From Pseudonocardiaceae bacterium YIM PH 21723 (GTDB taxonomy: Bacteria; Actinomycetota; Actinomycetes; Mycobacteriales; Pseudonocardiaceae), in assembly GCA_003600225.1 (NCBI GenBank), contig QZFT01000024.1, forward strand, positions 62,001 through 126,000: a DNA stretch of 64,000 nucleotides. The letters run 5' to 3'. Positions 25,155 to 32,323 of this stretch are shown piece by piece. A model generated the notes under the pieces. The model was not told the origin of the DNA, ran no database searches, and saw only the letters and a list, made by a program, of their open reading frames with translations. Position 1 is the stretch's first letter. Each line of letters opens with the position of its first letter. The translations under genes and the position numbers were made by a program.

Positions 25155-25715
25155 TTACACGGAGCAGGTATCGAAGACAGCGACACAGCGATTAGCGGTC
25201 CTTTCGAACTGAACTCCGCCATTCGATTGTGCTTCGGTGATGTAGTAATCAGCATTGAACGTCAGATAGCCGCACTCATCCATCACAGCGACTACTTCGG
25301 AATAGATTTCCCGGAACTCGTCATTTGCCCAGTCTTCGGGCGATTCCCACACACCCCGGAACGCGTCATTGAACGATGTGATCGCGTCGGCGACCGACCG
25401 ATCAGGCAGGCTCAGCCACAGGGCCATGGGTTCGCCGTGCTGCTCGATCGCTTCAGCGGCCTCCATGACTTCCCCGAGGTCGTGGTACTCGGAAACCTTG
25501 TAGCCCTCAAACCCTTCGTGGTCATGGATGGCCCATTCCTCAGCGATCCAGTCCTCTCCGAACCGGACGGCGGGCGAGTCCGCCAGCATTTCCACGATCT
25601 GGTTCATGACGTCGTCGGAGTCGACTCCGGCCCCGAGGTCGATCCATACCCCGTGCAGGCGTCCGCAGTTGTAATCCGTCAGGGACGCCACGTAGATGCT
25701 CGGGATGACGTTCAT
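25155..25715 (-). CDS. ardA: ArdA-family antirestriction protein
   Basis: A 186-residue acidic protein with ArdA landmarks: PSIYVASLTDYNCGRLHGVW at the N-terminus, WAIHDHEGFEGYKVSEYHDL, AAEAIEQHGEPMALWLSL and FNDAFRGVWESPEDWANDEF. ArdA proteins mimic B-form DNA and block type I restriction enzymes, protecting incoming mobile DNA. It is near the promoter-proximal end of the early leftward operon, fitting early expression after infection. Its ATG overlaps the stop of a 47-residue Cys-rich gene (ATGA), so the two are coupled. Confidence 0.88.
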   Translation of the reverse strand: MNVIPSIYVASLTDYNCGRLHGVWIDLGAGVDSDDVMNQIVEMLADSPAVRFGEDWIAEEWAIHDHEGFEGYKVSEYHDLGEVMEAAEAIEQHGEPMALWLSLPDRSVADAITSFNDAFRGVWESPEDWANDEFREIYSEVVAVMDECGYLTFNADYYITEAQSNGGVQFERTANRCVAVFDTCSV

Positions 25716-25855
25716 GCCTTGCACTCCCCGACGCAGACATAGCCGAACTCTTCTTTGACGTATCCGACAGCGATTCCACACGCGATGACCGTCGGACATC
25801 CGATGCCTTCGAGATAGGTCACGGACAGGAAGTAGGCGGCACAGTTCTCACACAT
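25712..25855 (-). CDS. 47-residue Cys-rich protein coupled to ArdA
   Basis: Starts MCENCAAYFLSVTYLEGIG and ends YVCVGECKA, with six Cys, including CENC and CVGEC, in 47 residues. The spacing could bind one zinc ion. The stop overlaps the ArdA start as ATGA. No family recognised. Confidence 0.55.
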   Translation of the reverse strand: MCENCAAYFLSVTYLEGIGCPTVIACGIAVGYVKEEFGYVCVGECKA

Positions 25856-25874
25856 GCCTCATCGATCCTTCGGA

Positions 25875-26138
25875 CTAGTTGGTTGCCGAGCGAAGCTGAC
25901 GATTCCGCCAGGTATGAATGGGGAGAACCTGTTGGTAATCCCAATAGAAATCCAGCCATTCAAGAACTGTCATGCCGAATCGCTTTGTGTAAACACTTCC
26001 CCATTTCCATTCGCCGTCGGATGTCGCGCTGGCGAACGAGATTTCAGCCAAGCGGGAAGAGATGAGATCAGACCCGGCCTCGCGCCAGGCAAAGACCCAG
26101 AAACCCTTGGATAATTCAGCGCAGTAATGCTCTCGCAT
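25875..26138 (-). CDS. Unknown small protein, first gene of the leftward early operon
   Basis: An 87-residue protein rich in Trp/Phe/Tyr (GFWVFAWREAGSDLISSR; EWLDFYWDYQQVLPIHTW). It is the most promoter-proximal gene after the early promoter at 26510-26544, with a leader of about 360 nt. No family recognised. Confidence 0.55.
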   Translation of the reverse strand: MREHYCAELSKGFWVFAWREAGSDLISSRLAEISFASATSDGEWKWGSVYTKRFGMTVLEWLDFYWDYQQVLPIHTWRNRQLRSATN

Positions 26139-26169
26139 TGCGAATTCCCTCCAGTTCGACTTGCCAGAG

Positions 26170-26195
26170 CCGCACGCGGACAATGCCGCGTGCGG
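26170..26195 (-). promoter_or_regulatory. Leader stem-loop of early operon
   Basis: CCGCACGCGG (26170-26179) pairs perfectly with 26186-26195 across a 6-nt loop, 32 nt before the first early gene. It may attenuate or stabilise the leftward leader RNA. Confidence 0.5.
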
Positions 26196-26509
26196 TAACA
26201 AGAAAGTCAAACAACCGTCATTCTGGGACACCCCGAAGTTTTCGCCGTTCGCTCGCCCACGAATGTGGGGTCATTGCAGCTGATGGCGTGCTGGCTCGCC
26301 TGCCCTAATGGGGGTCTTCGCCTAACTCGCATACTCATTCGGGGCACGGTAAGGCTGCGCCCAGTCGCTTATTCCCTGTGTAGTTATCAAAGTTCGCACG
26401 GTTGGCGCCGGTCTCCGATTCCGCCGGTCACACTCCGGTCGGCGGCCCGTCTGCCCCCTGGTCTTGCTCTGTCCGGCCTGCCGTGGTGCCCGCTGGCCTG
26501 ACACCGAGA

Positions 26510-26544
26510 AAGTTACGTTCCAAAACCTTTGGTTTGCAACTTAC
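26510..26544 (-). promoter_or_regulatory. Early leftward promoter with operator-like box
   Basis: On the minus strand TTGCAA (26534-26539) and TAACTT (26510-26515) are 18 bp apart. The surrounding sequence aligns with the repressor promoter: GTAAGTTGCAA covers the -35 and the spacer again holds a CCAAA...TTTGG dyad. ACCTAAGT is also shared by both regions. It is correctly placed to drive the whole leftward early arm and to be shut off by the repressor. Confidence 0.65.
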
Positions 26545-26616
26545 AGTGACCTAAGTCACCGCTGCTGAAGCATTTCCCCAGGTGAAGAGGTTTTGTTCGA
26601 GCTCTGCCCTCGCCGG

Positions 26617-27240
26617 TTGCCCGATGTCACCTCGGTCTGTCAACGGGCAATTAAGTGAGTTGCATCACTTGAATGCCGCGAAACTGGCTCTGCGGCACCC
26701 ATAGAGGAGTGAGGGAGCGAAAGCGACCGAACGACCTTCATCACCTGAACCGAGTAGCTCAGGTGATCCGGCCCTGAAAGGGCCGCAGAAGTCAGACCCT
26801 GCCCGTGCAGGGTTCATCTATCCAGAACGCGCATTGCAGCGCGTTCGATGGATCTCAGGGATAAGTAGAGCACCCCTCGAAGGGGTGCTCATGAGGATCT
26901 CTCCGGTGATAGATGTCCTGGACTACTTCCCAAAGATCCCAACAGCTACCGGATGACTGGCCTGCCTTAAGGGCAGGCATCCTCCGAAGGGATAGATGGG
27001 CCTGCCGAATAGCAGGCCCTCTCTGTAGGGGTAGAGCTACCGAGGTAGACCACATTCACCCTGGGGATAACCACAGTCCGGAGAATTTGCGTGCGGTGTG
27101 CACTCCGTGCCATGCACGGAAAAGCTCCCGAGAAGGAGCACTAGCGCGTGCGCGGCTGCGCGCACTGCGGACTAGGCCGCTACAGCGGCACCCCGGTATG
27201 CGGCAGTAGCCGCTACTAGTACGCGCTACGCGAGTAGCGC
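26617..27240. repeat. Array of about 16 consecutive stem-loops
   Basis: Perfect stems follow one another with short gaps: 26617-26650 (7 bp), 26653-26670 (6), 26674-26697 (6), 26740-26767 (9), 26769-26785 (6), 26796-26813 (7), 26825-26846 (8), 26868-26890 (10), 26960-26978 (7), 26998-27019 (8), 27104-27120 (7), 27124-27139 (5), 27148-27165 (7), 27176-27189 (5), 27200-27213 (5) and 27223-27240 (7). The stems differ in sequence, so this is not a direct-repeat array. The first eight precede the HNH gene and the rest lie in or just after it. Confidence 0.7.
26913..27209 (+). CDS. HNH endonuclease, hairpin-laden coding sequence
   Basis: A 98-residue protein: ILRRDRWACRIAGPLCRG, then EVDHIHPGD, NHSPENLRAVCTPCHARKSS, the HNH metal-finger order with both Cys pairs. 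Phage HNH proteins encoded next to terminase assist cos cleavage and packaging. An in-frame TAG immediately precedes ATG 26913, fixing the start. Codon use is unlike the structural genes (AGA, AGG, ATA, TTA, CTA all appear), and the choices create perfect stem-loops within the message. No strong Shine-Dalgarno is seen, so expression may be low or structure-dependent. Confidence 0.78.
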   Translation: MSWTTSQRSQQLPDDWPALRAGILRRDRWACRIAGPLCRGRATEVDHIHPGDNHSPENLRAVCTPCHARKSSREGALARARLRALRTRPLQRHPGMRQ

Positions 27241-27543
27241 ACTGGCCCCGGGTGTGGGAATGGGATTGTGCGCGTGGTCGCTTCCCGCTTTTCGGGTTGC
27301 TTTCCACGTGTGGATTTGCTTAGTGTCGTGGTGCTCGTATTGACAAATTGAATAGACTTTCGCGCCACCCCAGGGGGCTTCCCCTGCGGTGGCGTTCTGG
27401 ACCGATGCGTTATGCGGCGACCCGGCTCTGTACGGGTTTTCAGGTCCACGAGCTGTGGCCGGCATCTGACTTGAGGCCGGACCTACGTCGAAGTCACTGG
27501 GGGCAGGGTCTCCCGAGCGACAAGATCTACGTTGCGGTTCAGA
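27210..27543. other. Non-coding stretch with strong hairpin (likely packaging/cos area)
   Basis: No gene is seen. CGCCACC (27363-27369) pairs with GGTGGCG (27388-27394), and an inner AGGGG/CCCCT pair tightens it into a terminator-like hairpin after the HNH gene. A TTGACA hexamer occurs at about 27340. By comparison with other HNH-terminase phages the cos site may lie here or up to 29.1 kb, but no overhang can be read from one joined sequence. Confidence 0.4.
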
Positions 27544-27909
27544 TCAGAAACTTTTGCCGCGGGAAAGCGGCTTTGCGCGACGGGCATACATGCCGGCTAG
27601 TTCATTGCGCTGAGCATCGGTTGGTCTGCTGAGATTGGCGTCCACTCCCAAAATCCACACCAGGCCGCGCTGACGGCTCGCCGAGCCTCCGTCAAGGTCT
27701 ACGACAAGTGCTACTGCGTAGAGCTGCTCGGTGCCGGCCTGCTCCTCCGCCCACCGGATTGTGTCGAGAACGGTGGCTCCGGTTACGTCGTAGGTGCTGG
27801 CAGCCCATGAATGCCCCGGTTCGTCCCCTCCCTGAAACAGGTACACCCTAAACCGCGGCGTGTCGTCCTCCCAGGAGCTATTGCGCTCGTCCACAGGCTC
27901 GATCCGCAT
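27544..27909 (-). CDS. Unknown protein
   Basis: A 121-residue protein from ATG 27909 (MRIEPVDERNSSWEDDTPRF). It shows FRVYLFQGGDEPGHSWA, an AEEQAG helix, AVALVVDLDG and WILGVD strands, an alternating alpha/beta fold. It is a minus-strand gene in the control region between the two arms. No family recognised. Confidence 0.55.
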   Translation of the reverse strand: MRIEPVDERNSSWEDDTPRFRVYLFQGGDEPGHSWAASTYDVTGATVLDTIRWAEEQAGTEQLYAVALVVDLDGGSASRQRGLVWILGVDANLSRPTDAQRNELAGMYARRAKPLSRGKSF

Positions 27910-28007
27910 ACACACCTCGATGGTCTGAGTACAGCAGAGGTGCTGGTCCCGAGCTGAATGCCCCGGAGCCAGCACCTCATTATGCCCCTACTGAGGCATT
28001 CCTTGCA

Positions 28008-28850
28008 TCAGCCTGGGACTTTCACGTAGACCTGCCGACTACCCTTGTTCTCGAAAACCGGGTGGCCGACTTCATAGCACGAGCTTTCGCCCTGGAATGT
28101 GGCAGAGTACTTAACCTTGGAGTCCTTGGGCGTGAGCCAGTAGACCTCGCCCTGGCCAGACACGGTCTGTTCGTAATCCGAGGTTGCCGCGACGTTTGGG
28201 GACTGGCCGGTGCTGTAGTACAGGCTGCTATGGCACCTGACTCGGACCGGGTGGTCTTCCTGGCAGCCCACTTTGGTTACCATGACCACACTGTCCAGGC
28301 TGACATTCCAGTATGGGTCATCAACACTGTGGATTCCGCAGTAGGTGTTGATGGGAGCGGTCAGACTGTCCTTCGATGCAGCAAACCCACCGGCTTGGAC
28401 ATAGACAACATTGCTGGACTGGTTCCCAAAAACACCTTCGCCGACGATGTTGCACCAGCTCTCGCCCTGAAAATTAGCCGAGTACTGGACCTTCTCTTTA
28501 CCCTCCTCGGGCGTGTACCACGTCATAGACTTATTGGCCTTGACGTCCTGCTCATAATCCGACTGGACGGCGACGTTTGGTGCGCCACCGGTGCTGTAGT
28601 ACAAGGAGCCCCGGCAACGGACTCGATGGTCGCTACCGCAGGCAACTTTCGTCTTAAAGATTACCGAATTTGCCCGTGGCTCTGGAGACCAGTGAGGGTT
28701 GTTTACTTCCTGGATTGTGCAACCAAAAGCCGGTATGCTTCCCGATGATTCCATCCCCTTCGTATCGCCTCCGGCACTGGCCGTTGATGCTCCGATCAAG
28801 ACCAGGCATGCGGCGGTGGATAGGATGGTCAAGAATTTCAATCTGGCCAT
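28008..28850 (-). CDS. Secreted protein with two tandem domains
   Basis: A 280-residue protein with a signal peptide (FLTILSTAACLVLIGASTASA). The mature part is two homologous domains of about 115 residues. Each has a Cys near its start, then a KVxC and RC pair, SLYYSTG, PNVA, SDYEQ, WxTP, YSAxFQGES and a final YV. Matching Cys in both repeats suggest two disulphides per domain. The strict repeat implies a binding or surface role rather than catalysis. No family recognised. It is a minus-strand gene outside both phage operons and so a candidate lysogenic-conversion gene. Confidence 0.72.
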   Translation of the reverse strand: MARLKFLTILSTAACLVLIGASTASAGGDTKGMESSGSIPAFGCTIQEVNNPHWSPEPRANSVIFKTKVACGSDHRVRCRGSLYYSTGGAPNVAVQSDYEQDVKANKSMTWYTPEEGKEKVQYSANFQGESWCNIVGEGVFGNQSSNVVYVQAGGFAASKDSLTAPINTYCGIHSVDDPYWNVSLDSVVMVTKVGCQEDHPVRVRCHSSLYYSTGQSPNVAATSDYEQTVSGQGEVYWLTPKDSKVKYSATFQGESSCYEVGHPVFENKGSRQVYVKVPG

Positions 28851-28977
28851 TTTTCACCCAGTTCACTTTCAGCGAACCGGAGCGCGACGGCAATTTATTC
28901 CCCCGACGGCGCCAAGGAATAGGCGCGGTGCCCCAGGTTCTTGTCGTTAACGAGGTCGAAAATTACCAGATCATCAC

Positions 28978-29016
28978 TGTTGAATTCAACATACTACCCG
29001 ACTGGGGTAGGTTGCA
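28978..29016. promoter_or_regulatory. Late control region: palindrome, hairpin and operator-like box
   Basis: TGTTGAATTCAACA (28978-28991) is a perfect 14-bp palindrome. A 6-bp hairpin CTACCC/GGGTAG (28994-29010) follows, then GTAGGTTGCA (29007-29016), which matches the operator-like boxes of the two early promoters but in rightward orientation. It lies between the minus-strand secreted gene and the terminase operon, so it may serve divergent promoters under repressor control. Confidence 0.5.
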
Positions 29017-29116
29017 ATGAATGATTACGTTGTCATGGCCATGAGAGTTAACGCGGAGCCAATTAAACGTGCTAAATATCAACTGATGTGAAAATGGCAT
29101 GCAGAAAGGTGGTCGC

Positions 29117-29533
29117 ATGGGCGCCCGTGGCCCTGTGCCCAAACGCTCCCACCAACGACTCCGTCGGAACAAGGACGACGTCCCGGCCGAGAAGATCTCC
29201 GCGATCGGCGTCGTGCCTGTGCCCGAGCTGGGTCTGCCCGATCCGCATCCGATCATCGTAGACTTCTACGAGAGCCTGAAGGCCTCCGCGCAGTCGAAGT
29301 ACTACGAACCCAGCGACTGGGCCTACGCCCGGTTCACCCTGCACTTCGCCGATCGACTGGTGAAGAGCGGCAAGCCGAGTTCACAGATGCTAGCCGCGAT
29401 CAACTCGGCGCTCACCGATCTGCTGGTCTCCGAGGGAGCCCGCCGCCGGGTGCGTCTGGAAGTCGAGCGCGAGCAGGCCCGCGGTGAGGTCATCGATCTG
29501 GCCGCGATGTTCCGGGAGCGCCTGGCCCAGTAG
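29117..29533 (+). CDS. terS: Terminase small subunit
   Basis: A 138-residue basic, helical protein starting MGARGPVPKRSHQRLRRNKD, the usual N-terminus of actinophage small terminases, with a helical centre (FYESLKASAQSKYYEPSDWA) and acidic end. It recognises the packaging site and loads the large subunit. AAAGGTGG precedes ATG 29117, preferred to ATG 29099. Confidence 0.85.
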   Translation: MGARGPVPKRSHQRLRRNKDDVPAEKISAIGVVPVPELGLPDPHPIIVDFYESLKASAQSKYYEPSDWAYARFTLHFADRLVKSGKPSSQMLAAINSALTDLLVSEGARRRVRLEVEREQARGEVIDLAAMFRERLAQ

Positions 29534-29550
29534 CCGGCCGAAGTAGACGC

Positions 29551-29693
29551 AGGCCGGGAAGCCCCCCGACGGTTTCCCGGCCTGCTACCCCCTCACGGGG
29601 CCAGTGCAGCCTAACCTGCGCTCTGACCTGCTGCTTGTCAGGTCCTCTCGGCCGGGTCGAGCACCCCTGTGGCGCTTCCCGGCCTTCTTTTTC
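29551..29693 (+). terminator. Two terminator-like hairpins between terminase subunit and lysin genes
   Basis: AGGCCGGGAA pairs with TTCCCGGCCT (29551-29583). A second stem GGCCGGG/CCCGGCC (29650-29684) is followed by TTCTTTTTC. The 276-bp gap before the amidase gene (29534-29809) is otherwise GC-rich structured sequence with no gene. Confidence 0.55.
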
Positions 29694-29809
29694 GCCCTGT
29701 CTTGCCTCGGGCGGCTGTGTAAAGCGCACCCACCGAACCCCGCCTGCGCGGGTGGGTCGCGGCTGCCCGGGGTTTTCCCGCATTCGCGTCCAGTTCCTGG
29801 GGGAACATC

Positions 29810-30622
29810 CTGATTCCGTCTCCGAACCATTCATCCCGCGGCGGCGCCAAGGTGCGGCTGCTCGTCGTGCACACCGCCGAGGGCGCCCGCACTGCTCAGT
29901 CGCTGGGCGACTTCTTCGCCCGCACCGATGTTGAGGCTTCCTCGCATGTGGGGATCGACGCGAACAGCGTCGAGCAGTACGTCCCGTATGACCGCGCATC
30001 CTGGACCGTGCTGTCGGCGAACCCGATCTCCGAGAACGTCGAATTGTGTGGCTTCGCCCACTGGTCCCGGGAGCAGTGGCTCTCCACCGGCATGGTCGAT
30101 GGCTGCGCGAACCCGAGGGCGATGCTCGATCGGCTGGCCGGCTGGCTCGCCGAGCGGGTCCAGGCCCGGGGCATCGAGATCAAGAAACTCTCCCCGCATC
30201 AGGTCGCGGCCGGGGACTGGGGGATCTGCGGTCACGTCGATTGGACCGTCGGAACCGGCGACGGCACCCACACCGACCCCGGCCCGGCCTTCCCGTGGGA
30301 CTACGTGATCACCCGCGCCAACCAGCTCGCTCATGGAAACAAGGAGGACGACGTGTCCTGGAACGACCAGCTGCCCAACCCCAACTACCGCAAGGACACC
30401 CCCGGTACCGGCCAGCCGACCTACGCGGCCGGCGACTGGCTTGTCTACAACAACGTCAAGACCGACCAGGTCAGCGCCAAGCTCGACGCCCTGACCGAGA
30501 AGGTCAACGCCCCCGCACCGGTCCAGATCACCCCCGAGCAGCTGGCCGCGGCGCTGGGCCCCATGCTGCCGGCCATTGCCACCGCTGTAGCCGACGAGCT
30601 GCACCAGCGCACCGCGGCCTAA
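29810..30622 (+). CDS. N-acetylmuramoyl-L-alanine amidase endolysin, apparent CTG start
   Basis: The catalytic domain begins IPSPNHSSRGGAKVRLLVVH, with the zinc ligands at VVHTAEG, HVGID and GTHTDPGPAFPWDYV, the amidase_2/PGRP arrangement. A linker and a C-terminal helical part (about 200-270) follow, probably for wall binding or oligomerisation. Translation from GTG 29852 would remove the first beta-strand; CTG 29810 lies 6 nt after GGGGG in CTGGGGGAAC and restores it. The enzyme cuts peptidoglycan for host lysis. Placement between the terminase genes parallels early-positioned lysins of L5-like phages. No LysB-type esterase accompanies it. Confidence 0.85.
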   Translation: MIPSPNHSSRGGAKVRLLVVHTAEGARTAQSLGDFFARTDVEASSHVGIDANSVEQYVPYDRASWTVLSANPISENVELCGFAHWSREQWLSTGMVDGCANPRAMLDRLAGWLAERVQARGIEIKKLSPHQVAAGDWGICGHVDWTVGTGDGTHTDPGPAFPWDYVITRANQLAHGNKEDDVSWNDQLPNPNYRKDTPGTGQPTYAAGDWLVYNNVKTDQVSAKLDALTEKVNAPAPVQITPEQLAAALGPMLPAIATAVADELHQRTAA

Positions 30623-30643
30623 GCCGCGCCGGGGGCGACGCTC

Positions 30644-32323
30644 TTGTCAGACAACACCCTCGACGAGCTGCTAGAGCACGCCCCCTCCCACGTGACCGGA
30701 CCGACCTGGCGGCGCCTACGGACTGGGGGCTGGTGGCTCCCGCAGCACTCCCTCGGCTGGGGCGTCATCAACTGGCTCGGCCAGTACGTCACCCAACCGA
30801 GCGGACCCCGGGCCGGACAGCCATTCCTGCCGACGCTGGAACAGGCCCGCTTCCTCTTATGGTGGTACGCCGTCGACACCGACGGCCGCTTCATCTACAG
30901 ATCCGGGCTGCTCAGACGCCTTAAAGGCTGGGGTAAAGACCCCCTCGCCGGAGCCATGGCACTGGTCGAGTTGTGTGGGCCGGTCGCCTTCTCCCACTTC
31001 GACGTCACCACCCCGGTCGGCGCACCACGTAGCGCCGCGTGGATTCAGATCGCCGCCGTCTCCCAAGATCAGACGAGAAACACGTTCTCCCTGTTCCCGG
31101 CCATGGCCAGCGCGAAGCTCCGCGAGGAGTACGGCCTGGAGGTGAACCGCACGATCATCTACTCCCGCGCCGGAGGAATGATCGAAGCGGTCACCAGCTC
31201 GCCCCTCGCGCTGGAGGGCAAACGCCCGACGTTCGTGGTGAAGAACGAGACGCAGTGGTGGGTCGAGGCCAATTCCGGGCACGCGATGGCCGAGGTCATC
31301 GCCGGAAACGTCGACAAGGCCGCCTACGGCGGCTGCCGCTCACTGTCGATCTGCAACGCCCACATCCCCGGACAGGATTCGGATGCGGAGCGGGATTACG
31401 AGGCCCACCAGGCGGTGCTCGCCGGGCAGGCCATCGACACCGGGATCTTGTATGACGCCCTGGAGGCGCCAGCCGGAACCCCGGTCTCGGAAATCCCGCA
31501 TGAGGCCGAGGACCCAGAAGGGTTCGCGGCCGGCATCGCCGCCCTCCGCGCCGGCCTGCAGGTCGCGGCCGGGGACGCCGATTGGCTGGACCTGGACACG
31601 ATCATCGCCTCGATCCTGGACATCCGCCGGCCGATCAGCGAGTCCCGCCGCAAGTGGTTGAACCAGGTCAACGCGGCGGAGGACTCCTGGGTCGCCCCGC
31701 ATGAGTGGGATCGCTGCCAGGCCGATGTCCGCCTGGAGCCCGGAGACACGATCACCCTCGGTTTCGACGGCAGCAGGACACGCGACTGGTCAGCCCTGGT
31801 GTGTTGCCGCGTCTCGGACGGCGCGTTGTTCACGCTCAAGGTGTGGGACCCCGAGCGTTACGGCGGGGAGGTTCCCCGTGAGGACGTCGACGCGATGGTG
31901 CGCTGGGTGTTCTCCCGCTACCGCGTGGTGGCGTTCCGCGCGGACATCCGCGAGTTCGAGTCCTATGTGGACTCTTGGGCCCGCTCGTTCCACCGCAAGC
32001 TCAAGGTCAAGGCCAGCCCGAACCAGTGGGTGGCCTACGACATGCGCTCCCAGCAGAAGCGCTTCGCCCTGGAGACAGAGAAGTTCCTGGACGCGCTGCT
32101 GGAGCAGGAGCTGGTCCACGACGGTGACCGCACCCTGCGCCAACACGTCCTCAACGCGCACCGCCACCCCACGGTTTACGACGCGATCAGCATCCGGAAA
32201 TCCACTAAGGACTCTCCGCGCAAGATCGACGCCGCGGTAACCGCGATCCTCGCCTGGGGCGCCCGGCAGGAGTACCTCATGTCCCGCTACAACCGCAGTA
32301 AGAAGGTGGTGGCCCTGTCCTGA
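30644..32323 (+). CDS. terL: Terminase large subunit
   Basis: A 559-residue packaging motor. The N-terminal ATPase has a deviant Walker A RLKGWGKDPLAG (about residue 92) and a Walker B-like FVVKNETQWW, as in many actinophage terminases. The C-terminal nuclease has ITLGFDGSRTRDWSALV (metal Asp) and further acidic residues near DIREFESY and AISIRKS. TTG 30644 follows a GGGGGCG by 8 nt. It cleaves and pumps DNA into the prohead with the small subunit and probably the HNH protein. Confidence 0.92.
   Translation: MSDNTLDELLEHAPSHVTGPTWRRLRTGGWWLPQHSLGWGVINWLGQYVTQPSGPRAGQPFLPTLEQARFLLWWYAVDTDGRFIYRSGLLRRLKGWGKDPLAGAMALVELCGPVAFSHFDVTTPVGAPRSAAWIQIAAVSQDQTRNTFSLFPAMASAKLREEYGLEVNRTIIYSRAGGMIEAVTSSPLALEGKRPTFVVKNETQWWVEANSGHAMAEVIAGNVDKAAYGGCRSLSICNAHIPGQDSDAERDYEAHQAVLAGQAIDTGILYDALEAPAGTPVSEIPHEAEDPEGFAAGIAALRAGLQVAAGDADWLDLDTIIASILDIRRPISESRRKWLNQVNAAEDSWVAPHEWDRCQADVRLEPGDTITLGFDGSRTRDWSALVCCRVSDGALFTLKVWDPERYGGEVPREDVDAMVRWVFSRYRVVAFRADIREFESYVDSWARSFHRKLKVKASPNQWVAYDMRSQQKRFALETEKFLDALLEQELVHDGDRTLRQHVLNAHRHPTVYDAISIRKSTKDSPRKIDAAVTAILAWGARQEYLMSRYNRSKKVVALS

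Noticed and set aside
26617-27240. CRISPR array
   Set aside because: The stems are all different in sequence and spacing varies; there are no direct repeats or spacers and no cas genes.
29534-30622. LysB-type mycolyl-arabinogalactan esterase near the endolysin
   Set aside because: No second alpha/beta hydrolase is encoded in the late operon; the hydrolase at 15763-16566 is in the early-arm cargo and lacks the lysis context.
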